13,174 bases of DNA, from assembly GCA_023423285.1 (NCBI GenBank), contig JAFAFV010000195.1:1-13174 (forward strand), written 5' to 3'. The first letter of the stretch is position 1. Each line of letters opens with the position of its first letter. This DNA comes from Bacteroidota bacterium. GTDB lineage: Bacteria > Bacteroidota > Bacteroidia > Chitinophagales > Chitinophagaceae. This document shows positions 6,178 through 12,938 of this stretch, piece by piece. A program made the translations under genes and the position numbers. The notes under the pieces were generated by a model that saw only the letters and a program-made list of their open reading frames with translations, did no database searches and was not told the DNA's origin.

Positions 6178-8064
6178 ATGATACAGGAAAAAGGCACTAT
6201 CTCTATCCACACGGAAAATATCTTTCCGATAATCAAAAAATTTCTATACAGCGACCACGAAATCTTTTTACGCGAACTGGTTTCAAACGCGGTTGACGCC
6301 ATTCAAAAAGCCAAAAGGCTGGTATCGATGGGGCAGTTTAACGGCGAACTGGGAGAACCCCTGGTACAGGTAAAACTGGATAAGGAAGCCAAAACCATCA
6401 CCATTTCAGACAATGGTATTGGCATGACAGCGGAAGAAATTAAAAAATACATTAACCAGATCGCCTTTTCAGGCGCTGAAGATTTTCTGGCAAAATTTAA
6501 AGAGGCCAAAGATGCCAACGAGATTATTGGTCAGTTTGGATTGGGTTTTTACTCTGCTTTTATGGTGGCAGAAAAAGTAGTGATCCAAACGCTGAGTTAT
6601 CAGGCGGACGCTGTGCCAGCCAGATGGGAAAACGATGGCAGCACCACTTTCGAGATCAGCGAAGGCAACCGTACCACACGCGGTACGGATGTGATCTTAT
6701 ATGTCAATGAAGAGAATAAAGAATTTTTGGAAGAGCACCGTCTTCAGCAGATTTTAGACAAGTACGCTAAATTTTTGCCCGTACCCGTTCAATTTGGAAC
6801 TCGTACCGAATCTGAGCCTGATGGTGAAGATGAAGAAGGCAAGCCTAAATATAAATCAGTTGAAGTTCCGAATATCATCAATACAGCAACACCTGTATGG
6901 ACCAAACAGCCTGCCGACCTGAAGGATGAAGACTACCTGAATTTTTACCGTGAACTTTATCCATTTAGCGAAGACCCGCTTTTCTGGATTCATTTGAATG
7001 TAGATTATCCTTTCAACCTTACGGGTGTATTGTATTTTCCTAAGATTAAGAACGACCTGGAGTTGCAGCGCAACAAGATCAAATTATTTAGCCGCCAGGT
7101 ATTTATAACCGATGAGGTAAAAGATATTGTACCAGAGTTTTTAATGCTGTTGCATGGCGTCATTGATTCTCCTGACATACCGCTGAACGTATCGCGTTCA
7201 TTTTTACAGGCAGACAGCAACGTAAAAAAGATCAATACTTATATTACACGCAAAGTGGCTGATAAACTGGCGGGATTGTTTAAAAACGAACGCAAAAGCT
7301 TTGAGGAAAAATGGAACGACATTGGCATCTTTGTGAAATATGGCGCCATCAGCGAGCCCAAATTTTGGGAAAAAGCAAAAGAATTTGTTTTGCTTACCAA
7401 TACAAAAAAAGAGTTTTACACGCTCAATGAATATGCTGAAAAGGTAAAAGAAAACCAGACCGATAAAGACGGGAACCTAATATACCTGTACTCGGTGAAT
7501 GCAGACAGGCAAGATGGCTACATACAGGCTGCAGAAAAACGAGGTTATGATGTATTGTTGCTGGACAGCCCGCTAGATAATCATTTCATCAGCCACTTAG
7601 AGCGTGACCTGGAAAAAACGCAGATTAAACGTGTGGATGCTGATGTTCCTGAAAAATTGATTGACAAAGGCGATACGCCTGAAAGCAGCCTGAGCGAAGA
7701 GCAAACCAAAGACTTAAAAGAGGTATTTGAAAAAGCCATTACAAAACCCGGAATGGAAGTAACGGTAGAAAACCTGAGCCCTGAAGGTATGCCTGTAACA
7801 GTAACGATGGATGAATTTATGCGGCGCATGAAAGACATGGCATCATTAGGCGGTGGCATGAGTTTTTATGGGCAAATGCCAGACAGGTATAAAGTGGCGG
7901 TGAACGCTAACCACCCGCTGGCAGCAAAAATACTTAGCGAAACCAATGCTGAAACCCGTACGGCTCTTGCATTGCAGGCGTTTGACCTGGCGTTGCTGTC
8001 ACAGGGCATGCTTACCGGCGCAGATCTTACATCTTTTGTGGAAAGGAGTGTGAAGTTGATCTAA
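6178..8064 (+). CDS. htpG: Molecular chaperone HtpG (bacterial Hsp90)
   Basis: ATP-dependent cytoplasmic chaperone that acts as a homodimer on late folding intermediates. From the ATG at 6178 it has 628 aa, the normal bacterial length. The N-terminal GHKL ATPase domain shows E33 and N37 in LRELVSNAVDA (general base and Mg/ATP ligand), SDNGIGMT at 77-84, and GQFGLGFYSAFMVA at 118-131 (lid and glycine-rich loop). The middle domain contains FWIHLNVDYPFNLTGVLYFP and the LNVSRSFLQ segment with the conserved catalytic-loop Arg. The C-terminal domain runs through the NHPLAAKIL dimerisation region. The frame is open further upstream (TTG at 6148, ATG at 6151), but MIQEKGTISIHTENIFPIIKKFLYSDHEIF is how Bacteroidota HtpG proteins begin, so 6178 is chosen. 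Transcription ends at the hairpin at 8083-8115. It stands alone; no dnaK or groEL genes are nearby. Identification is firm. Confidence 0.97.
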   Translation: MIQEKGTISIHTENIFPIIKKFLYSDHEIFLRELVSNAVDAIQKAKRLVSMGQFNGELGEPLVQVKLDKEAKTITISDNGIGMTAEEIKKYINQIAFSGAEDFLAKFKEAKDANEIIGQFGLGFYSAFMVAEKVVIQTLSYQADAVPARWENDGSTTFEISEGNRTTRGTDVILYVNEENKEFLEEHRLQQILDKYAKFLPVPVQFGTRTESEPDGEDEEGKPKYKSVEVPNIINTATPVWTKQPADLKDEDYLNFYRELYPFSEDPLFWIHLNVDYPFNLTGVLYFPKIKNDLELQRNKIKLFSRQVFITDEVKDIVPEFLMLLHGVIDSPDIPLNVSRSFLQADSNVKKINTYITRKVADKLAGLFKNERKSFEEKWNDIGIFVKYGAISEPKFWEKAKEFVLLTNTKKEFYTLNEYAEKVKENQTDKDGNLIYLYSVNADRQDGYIQAAEKRGYDVLLLDSPLDNHFISHLERDLEKTQIKRVDADVPEKLIDKGDTPESSLSEEQTKDLKEVFEKAITKPGMEVTVENLSPEGMPVTVTMDEFMRRMKDMASLGGGMSFYGQMPDRYKVAVNANHPLAAKILSETNAETRTALALQAFDLALLSQGMLTGADLTSFVERSVKLI

Positions 8065-8082
8065 GATCAGTTTTATAAAATA

Positions 8083-8115
8083 AAAAAGCCGCATCATAAA
8101 TAGGTGCGGCTTTTT
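8083..8115. terminator. Bidirectional rho-independent terminator between htpG and the esterase
   Basis: AAAAAGCCGCA pairs perfectly with TGCGGCTTTTT across an 11-base loop, with a T-run at the end of the stem on both strands. It begins 19 bases after the htpG stop and ends 32 bases before the stop of the convergent esterase gene, so it can serve both transcripts. Confidence 0.9.
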
Positions 8116-8146
8116 AGATTATTTTTTAGGCGATTTGCGTATTGAA

Positions 8147-9493
8147 TTATTTTAGATTTTCGAAAAGCCAATCATATGTTTTAACTTTTTGAGTAGGATA
8201 AATTTTATGTATGCCTTCGGGAATAATAAAGACTTGCTTAGGTGCACTAACTGAATTGTAAGCAGAATAAAAAGAAGTTGGGGGCGTAGTTTCATCGTTA
8301 AATCCCCATGAAAAATAACCCGGCACAGTAATTCGCTTTGAAAAATTTACTACATCGTAATAGCTCAATGTTCTTTCTGCATTTTCCTTGTTTTCCTCAT
8401 AAAGTGTTGTGTTGCCTACAAAGAAATGGGGCCACCCGCCAGCCCTGCCGTTAAGATAACCTGTAAAATCGCACATAGCAGGGCACAAAGCAACAAAATA
8501 TTTTATTCTCTTATCCAAAGCTGTAGTCATTACAGACAAAGCCCCGCCCTGGGAAGAACCCCAGGCGCCTATATTTTTACCGTTAAATCGTGGTAATGCA
8601 TTAATTAAGTCAATAGACCTTACACAACCTAATATTACATTCTTATAATAGAACGAATCTCTGTTTGCAATTCCTTTATATTGATAATCTTTAAGTTCAT
8701 TACTCTGCAGGTTTTGATAATATGCTTTATCCATAATCACCGGCTTTCTGTGAATGTAAACATCCAGCGTAATATATCCTTTGGCTGCTGTTGTTGGATC
8801 GCCCCCTAATGGCGCATAACCTGCACCCGGAAGACGCACAATTGCCGGATATTTACCTTCTTTTACAGGTATACTCAATACTCCATAAAACTTCTGCACA
8901 CCATCATTAAAAAAATTATATTCAACCTGATAAACATTCACCGCATCAGTGCTTTTATCTGCTATTGGAGTTAATTTATAATCTAAAGGTATTGTTCTAG
9001 ATTTTTCTATAGCGGCATTCCAAAATTTGTCAAAATCTTTTGGAACTACCGCAGTAGGTCTAATTTTTTCCGGATCGAAAGCCGCTGTTGCTAATTCCCT
9101 TTGAACTTTACCGTTCACATTTGCTCTGACATCGCATCTTAAAAATCCGGGCTGCTGCATGGTGCCACCTTTTAGTTTTGCATATCCGTTAACGATAGTA
9201 ACCTGTCCTTTTTTTGTTGGCGTCATTTTCTCCGGCCCTATCACGTAGGACAATTCTTTAGATTCGATAGGCTTTTCATCAACAAATAGCTTTATGGTAA
9301 ACACCGCCTCTTCCCCCACTTCATATATCCAATCAGGCTTGTCAGGAGTAACTGAAAAATCTATACTTTTAGTTACTGAACTTCTGCGTTCTTCTATATC
9401 TATACCTGCAACTGACTGAGCTTGTACATTCTGGTTGCATAAAAAGACAACGCTGAAAAACAGCATTGCCATAAACTTCATTTTCAATCTCAT
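8147..9493 (-). CDS. Secreted acetyl-xylan-esterase-like alpha/beta hydrolase (CE7/AXE1 type, atypical)
   Basis: Predicted exported serine esterase related to carbohydrate esterase family 7, whose members remove acetyl groups from xylan, oligosaccharides or cephalosporin C. The 448-aa protein has a signal peptide (about 1-25, ending VQA), an extra beta-rich N-terminal domain (about 30-145), and the AXE1 domain (about 150-448). CE7 members with only the esterase domain are about 320 aa. The nucleophile is S314 in GSSQGG, the CE7-style elbow; D400 in GFNDETTPP and H429 in PEGIHK complete a plausible triad. The CE7 RGQ motif is not found; the corresponding strand reads LDVYIHRKP, and H429 is followed by K, not E. 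The ATG at 9493 is preceded at four bases by TATATTTT, a near promoter box; M5 at 9481 is an alternative start. No polysaccharide-utilisation genes adjoin. Codon use looks more A+T-rich than in neighbouring genes. Substrate uncertain. Confidence 0.82.
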   Translation of the reverse strand: MRLKMKFMAMLFFSVVFLCNQNVQAQSVAGIDIEERRSSVTKSIDFSVTPDKPDWIYEVGEEAVFTIKLFVDEKPIESKELSYVIGPEKMTPTKKGQVTIVNGYAKLKGGTMQQPGFLRCDVRANVNGKVQRELATAAFDPEKIRPTAVVPKDFDKFWNAAIEKSRTIPLDYKLTPIADKSTDAVNVYQVEYNFFNDGVQKFYGVLSIPVKEGKYPAIVRLPGAGYAPLGGDPTTAAKGYITLDVYIHRKPVIMDKAYYQNLQSNELKDYQYKGIANRDSFYYKNVILGCVRSIDLINALPRFNGKNIGAWGSSQGGALSVMTTALDKRIKYFVALCPAMCDFTGYLNGRAGGWPHFFVGNTTLYEENKENAERTLSYYDVVNFSKRITVPGYFSWGFNDETTPPTSFYSAYNSVSAPKQVFIIPEGIHKIYPTQKVKTYDWLFENLK

Positions 9494-9497
9494 TATT

Positions 9498-9505
9498 AAA
9501 ATATA
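9498..9505 (-). promoter_or_regulatory. Possible -7 box for the esterase (one mismatch)
   Basis: Minus-strand TATATTTT differs from TAnnTTTG only at the last base and ends four bases before the ATG at 9493, the same spacing as three exact boxes in the window. The sequence is simple and A+T-rich, so it could be chance. Confidence 0.25.
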
Positions 9506-9585
9506 TTTTGATACTAAGCTTCAGATATAAATGCTAAGATATTAATTTTTTGTGTGCGTTAAAGCGCATAATTCCTGTCTATTTA

Positions 9586-9615
9586 TTGTTCAAATTATAA
9601 ATTGGTATAAATTTG
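9586..9615 (+). promoter_or_regulatory. Complete Bacteroidota promoter (TTG, 19 bases, TAAATTTG) for the small lipoprotein
   Basis: A TTG at 9586-9588 and TAAATTTG at 9608-9615 are separated by 19 bases, the consensus arrangement for the Bacteroidota primary sigma factor. Unlike other genes here, the box is about 40-46 bases before the start, giving a real 5' leader that ends in an A-rich stretch before the ATG. Confidence 0.7.
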
Positions 9616-9661
9616 GTGGCAACCATATCAATCACATTTTCAAACTACTAAAAAAATGATC

Positions 9662-9979
9662 ATGAAAAAATTCTTAGTACCTGTGTTTATTATGTTAGCA
9701 ACATTATTCACTTTAAACTCCTGCGAAGAAAAACATGATGAAGTGCCTTCGGGAACATATTCAGGAAATATTGAAGAAGTTGAACCTTCCAAAAGCGAGA
9801 TATATGTAAAAACGGATGACGGTAAAACACTGGAGTTGTATTTTAGCAATGCCACCCAACTCACACAGAATGGCCAAACAGTTCCCTTTTCCGCTTTAAA
9901 AGAAGGCCAAAAAGTTTCCGTTCAGGTAAATAACGTGGGTGGTTCTTTAGACCCGATAGCTGTTGATATTCAGGAATAA
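9662..9979 (+). CDS. Small DUF5666-like lipoprotein of unknown function
   Basis: A 105-aa protein (from the ATG at 9662; the ATG at 9656 would add two residues). It begins MKKFLVPVFIMLATLFTLNSC, a lipoprotein signal peptide with lipobox LNS-C21. C21 is followed by EEKHDE, an acidic stretch resembling the lipoprotein export signals that send Bacteroidota lipoproteins to the cell surface. The mature part looks like one small beta-barrel: two alternating strand stretches (SEIYVKTDDGKTLELYF, then KVSVQVNN) joined by TQNGQTVPFSALKEGQ. This pattern of DGKT, an Asn/Thr-rich turn and a [SA]-x-LKEGQ-x-V element recalls DUF5666 domains. That likeness is by eye only. It stands alone: its own consensus promoter upstream, its own terminator downstream, and the esterase divergent. 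Function unknown. Confidence 0.75.
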   Translation: MKKFLVPVFIMLATLFTLNSCEEKHDEVPSGTYSGNIEEVEPSKSEIYVKTDDGKTLELYFSNATQLTQNGQTVPFSALKEGQKVSVQVNNVGGSLDPIAVDIQE

Positions 9980-9994
9980 TATTTTGTGTAAAGT

Positions 9995-10027
9995 AAAAAG
10001 GCCATGAGTTAGCATGGTCTTTTTTTT
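9995..10027 (+). terminator. Rho-independent terminator after the small lipoprotein gene
   Basis: AAAAAGGCCATG pairs with CATGGTCTTTTT around the loop AGTTAG (one G-T pair), followed by an eight-T run. It starts 16 bases after the lipoprotein stop codon and shows that the gene is a single-gene transcript. Confidence 0.88.
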
Positions 10028-10224
10028 ATGACTATTTTTTTCTCTGAATAAATTTAGTATCTCTGCTAAGCCTTGCCCACACCGTTCTGCCCTGCCTATC
10101 TACATCCTATATTTTACCTGTATCTTTTATCGTAAATTTTTGAACAAACCTGAAGTATAATAGCGGGGCTGATATGCTTAATTTACTTTTTTCATTGAAA
10201 AACTAAATTGAAAGCAACCTGTAT

Positions 10225-10253
10225 TTTGCCCAAAGATTTAATGATTACTTTTG
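10225..10253 (+). promoter_or_regulatory. Promoter for the FAD oxidoreductase (TTTG, 17 bases, TACTTTTG)
   Basis: TACTTTTG at 10246-10253 matches TAnnTTTG exactly, and TTTG at 10225-10228 lies 17 bases upstream as a possible -33 element, slightly short of the usual 19. Eight bases separate the box from the ATG at 10262. The box lies inside the frame's upstream extension (ATG at 10208), which favours 10262 as start. Confidence 0.55.
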
Positions 10254-10261
10254 ATTTTATT

Positions 10262-11326
10262 ATGAAAACGGGAACAATTATCGTGGGACAGGGCATTTCA
10301 GGTACTTTTCTTTCATGGTTTTTATTAGCGGCGGGTGAGGAGTTTATTATAATTGATAATAGCAAACACAATGCATCTTCCCGCGTGGCCGCGGGTTTGA
10401 TCAACCCCGTAACCGGCAGAAGAGTTGTAAAAGTTTGGATGGATGATGTGCTGCTGCCCTTTGCAGAGCAGGCTTACAATTCAATAGGCGCTTATTTGAA
10501 TGTACATGCAATGGATAAAAAAAAGATCATTGATTTTTTTCCCAATCCATTTATGAAGGAAAGCTTTTTAAAAAAGCTTGCGCTAAAAGAAGATTATATT
10601 ACTATGGTGGATGATGAGCATTTTCTGAAGGAATACTTTCATTATGAATTTGGCAGCGGCATTATTTACCCGGGTTATATAGTGCATCTCAGTAACATCT
10701 TGCCTGCATGGAAAAATTATTTACTATCTAACCAACTTTTGATACAGGAAAACTTTGACACGGGTGAATTGAACGTAACAAAAAATCAGGTATGTTATAA
10801 GAGTATTACTGCCAAAAGGATTATTTTTTGCGATGGCGCTGATGGTATTCATAACAAATATTTTTCCCTGCTACCCTTTGCTTTAAACAAAGGCGAGGCA
10901 CTTATCATTGAAGCGCAAGGATTGCCGGATGAGCACATTTATAAAAAATCACTGATGTTGGCCCCGGTGGCAGAAAAAGGATATTATTGGGTGGGTACCA
11001 ACTACATTTGGGATTTTGAAGATGAACAGCCAACAGAAGCATATATAAATTCAACTGAAAAAATATTAAAAAGCTGGCTGAAAGTACCTTTCAAAATTGT
11101 GGAGCACCGCGCCGCTGTACGTCCCGCCACTGTGGAGCGCAGGCCATTTGCCGGATTTCATCCTGTTCATCAAAACGTGGGTATTTTAAACGGAATGGGT
11201 ACTAAGGGCTGTTCCTTAGCTCCTTATTTTGCACACAGGCTGTGCGAACACATTTTATATAAAAAACCTTTGGAAAAAGAAGCCGATATCAGCCGCTTTA
11301 CAAGAATATTGACTACAGGTCAATGA
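10262..11326 (+). CDS. FAD-dependent oxidoreductase of the DAO (D-amino acid oxidase-like) fold
   Basis: Predicted cytoplasmic flavoenzyme that oxidises an amine or amino-acid-like substrate; the substrate is not identifiable. From the ATG at 10262 it has 354 aa. The N-terminal Rossmann segment TIIVGQGISGTFLSWFLL carries the GxGxxG dinucleotide motif (G9, G11, G14) and an acidic residue at the end of the second strand (D32), which binds the FAD ribose. ASSRVAAGLINPVTGRR at about 37-53 resembles the post-Rossmann segment of DAO-family proteins, including the FAD domain of MnmC. The C-terminal part has RPATVERRPFAG and VGILNGMGTKG, the second FAD-contact region of the family. The alternative ATG at 10208 would add 18 residues upstream of the Rossmann strand and overlaps the promoter. 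It converges with the small membrane protein, 31 bases apart, with no hairpin between. It is not the bifunctional MnmC, since the methyltransferase half is absent. Confidence 0.85.
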   Translation: MKTGTIIVGQGISGTFLSWFLLAAGEEFIIIDNSKHNASSRVAAGLINPVTGRRVVKVWMDDVLLPFAEQAYNSIGAYLNVHAMDKKKIIDFFPNPFMKESFLKKLALKEDYITMVDDEHFLKEYFHYEFGSGIIYPGYIVHLSNILPAWKNYLLSNQLLIQENFDTGELNVTKNQVCYKSITAKRIIFCDGADGIHNKYFSLLPFALNKGEALIIEAQGLPDEHIYKKSLMLAPVAEKGYYWVGTNYIWDFEDEQPTEAYINSTEKILKSWLKVPFKIVEHRAAVRPATVERRPFAGFHPVHQNVGILNGMGTKGCSLAPYFAHRLCEHILYKKPLEKEADISRFTRILTTGQ

Positions 11327-11357
11327 TGGCTAAAACAAATATTTTTTAATAAAATCA

Positions 11358-11657
11358 TTATTCATCTACCCGCCGATGCGCGCCCAGAAAGGCCCGCCGC
11401 AAGAAAGCAATAACCAAAGTAAATAGCGCCGAACCGATAACTGACCAGATCACAGGAAATGGTTTCCTTTCAATATTTAAGTTCCATAATTCAGGCAGGC
11501 CCAGTTGACCGGCCAGCCACACGCCCAGGTAAGCTCCAATAAAACCTACGAAAATAGAAACCAGGCACCCGCCAAGGCTGTAGCCTGCCAGCGATTGACC
11601 AATTGAGCCGCAAACAGCAGCAATAATAAGTAAAATAACAAAACCCCATAAAGTCAT
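11358..11657 (-). CDS. GlsB/YeaQ/YmgE-like small stress-response membrane protein
   Basis: A 99-aa integral membrane protein with three hydrophobic segments (about 3-24, 28-50 and 66-87) and glycine-spaced helix faces (GGCLVSIFVGFIGAYLG). This fits the transglycosylase-associated / GlsB-YeaQ-YmgE family of small proteins induced by envelope or general stress; biochemical function is unknown. PELWNLNIERKPFPVIWSVIGSALF forms the link to the third helix, as in Bacteroidota members that are longer than the roughly 85-aa enterobacterial type. The C-terminus is basic (RRAFLGAHRRVDE) and probably cytoplasmic. The start is the only ATG that keeps the first helix; no clear promoter box lies directly before it. 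It is a lone gene on the minus strand between the FAD oxidoreductase and the MCE gene. Confidence 0.7.
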   Translation of the reverse strand: MTLWGFVILLIIAAVCGSIGQSLAGYSLGGCLVSIFVGFIGAYLGVWLAGQLGLPELWNLNIERKPFPVIWSVIGSALFTLVIAFLRRAFLGAHRRVDE

Positions 11658-11815
11658 GATCTGAAATTTTAGTTCATATTAATTATCACATTTATCATGC
11701 CCAACTAAAACTGAAGCAACCATGTTGTTGCATATCCTAAAAATAACTGTTATCATTCTGCCTGTAAGTTTTATTTTTTTTAACTTGCCCCAAATTCATC
11801 ATTTCATTTCTAAAT

Positions 11816-12838
11816 ATGAAGATGTCAAAGGATCTTAAAATTGGCCTGATTGGTCTCCTGAGTATAGCAGCGTTTCTGGCGCTCGTAAATTTTATTCGCA
11901 AAGCAAATTTGTTTGACAGTGACCAGAAGGTTTACGCTATTTTTTCTTCAGCCAAAGGCATAGAGTTAAATAACCGCGTTCTGATGAAAGGTTTACCAAT
12001 TGGCACGGTAACAAAAATGCAACCAGCCGATAAAAATATGACCGGTGTAAAAGTGACGCTTGAAATAAACAAAGGCTTGCGGATACCTGTTAATTCACTG
12101 GCCTCAGTTTCCAAGGGGGGGCCGCTATCTGTTGGCGCTATCATAATTGAGAAAGGCAATGCTGAGACCTATCTTGCCAGCGGGGATGTGATCAAAACCA
12201 AAAGTGATGACATAACGGATAACCTTCAGGCACAGATCCAGCCGCTTGAACAAAAGATCAGTACCATTGCCGACTCGCTTTCTAAAGCGCTCTATCAATA
12301 TAATACAAAATTAGATTCTAAACGCCAGGTTCAAATTAGTAAACGCATTGCACAACTGAATTTGCAAATGGCTGCTTACAACACTAAACTGCAGGCAATG
12401 AATCAAAAAACCTTGTCAACACTAACCAATCTTTCACAAAAAACTGCGGCTTATGCGCGCAATAAAGAGATTAATACCAAATTAAAAAATGTTAATGAAC
12501 GAACTAATAAACTTGCACAAATTAATTTTCAAAGAAAAGTAGATTCTATCAACCGCCAGATCAGTAATATCAGAGCATCACTTGCTGGCATAACTAATGG
12601 CAAACTGGGTGCGATGGTTGAAAACAGGGATCTGTATAATTCATTTAACGAACAGTTATTGCAAACGGAAATTTTGCTGGATGATATCAGGGTAAATCCT
12701 AAAAGATATATTGATTACTCTGTTTTTGGAAAAACAAGTAAGTCTCCGGAGCTGACTAAGCCGGAAGCCGAGAGGCAACGAGAGCAGCGCAATATTGAAT
12801 TTAACCGCCGCCAGCAGGAGCAATACAAAAATAAATAA
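11816..12838 (+). CDS. MCE/MlaD-family lipid-transport protein, orphan
   Basis: Predicted substrate-binding protein of an MCE lipid-transport system, anchored in the inner membrane by one N-terminal helix (about 8-27) and projecting into the periplasm. The 340-aa protein has the start LKIGLIGLLSIAAFLALVNFIRK, one MCE domain (about 38-118) with GIELNNRVLMKGLPIGTVTKM and SKGGPLSVGAIIIEKG, then a long helical stretch rich in Q, N, K and S (about 130-285), likely a coiled coil, then RVNPKRYIDYSVFG near 300, a block seen in Bacteroidota MCE proteins. The tail is charged and low-complexity (EAERQREQRNIEFNRRQQEQ). No MlaE permease, MlaF ATPase or other partner gene is in the window, so it must work with components encoded elsewhere. 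Either ATG at 11816 or 11822 may start it. No exact TAnnTTTG box is seen upstream. Confidence 0.85.
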   Translation: MKMSKDLKIGLIGLLSIAAFLALVNFIRKANLFDSDQKVYAIFSSAKGIELNNRVLMKGLPIGTVTKMQPADKNMTGVKVTLEINKGLRIPVNSLASVSKGGPLSVGAIIIEKGNAETYLASGDVIKTKSDDITDNLQAQIQPLEQKISTIADSLSKALYQYNTKLDSKRQVQISKRIAQLNLQMAAYNTKLQAMNQKTLSTLTNLSQKTAAYARNKEINTKLKNVNERTNKLAQINFQRKVDSINRQISNIRASLAGITNGKLGAMVENRDLYNSFNEQLLQTEILLDDIRVNPKRYIDYSVFGKTSKSPELTKPEAERQREQRNIEFNRRQQEQYKNK

Positions 12839-12877
12839 GCTTCAGGTTAAGGGGCTTAAAAAATAAACATGTACTTT

Positions 12878-12897
12878 TTTTAATCAAATGATTAAAA
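12878..12897. promoter_or_regulatory. Perfect 9-bp inverted repeat upstream of the tetR promoter, candidate operator
   Basis: TTTTAATCA, two bases AA, then TGATTAAAA: a 20-bp palindrome just upstream of the -33 TTTG of the regulator gene. It contains AAATGATT, which recurs inverted at 12912-12919 within the second palindrome. Size and position fit a TetR-family binding site. A terminator role for the MCE gene is less likely because the stem has only two G-C pairs. Confidence 0.5.
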
Positions 12898-12899
12898 TA

Positions 12900-12931
12900 T
12901 TTGTTTAAATCAATCATTTAACATAGCTTTG
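12900..12931 (+). promoter_or_regulatory. Complete Bacteroidota promoter for the TetR-family gene, overlapping a palindrome
   Basis: TTTG at 12900-12903 and TAGCTTTG at 12924-12931 are 20 bases apart, close to the consensus spacing. The box ends seven bases before the ATG at 12939. The spacer contains the inverted repeat TTAAAT-CAATC-ATTTAA (12905-12921). A repressor bound there would block RNA polymerase, suggesting autoregulation. Confidence 0.65.
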
Positions 12932-12938
12932 TTTTGAC

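Noticed and set aside
9640..9864. Minus-strand open frame opposite the small lipoprotein
   Set aside because: The plus-strand frame has a lipobox, consensus promoter and terminator; the minus-strand frame has none of these.
12836..12857. Possible terminator after the MCE gene (TAAGC ... GCTTA, then A-run)
   Set aside because: The stem is only five bases with a loop of more than ten and is followed by A residues rather than T on the coding strand.
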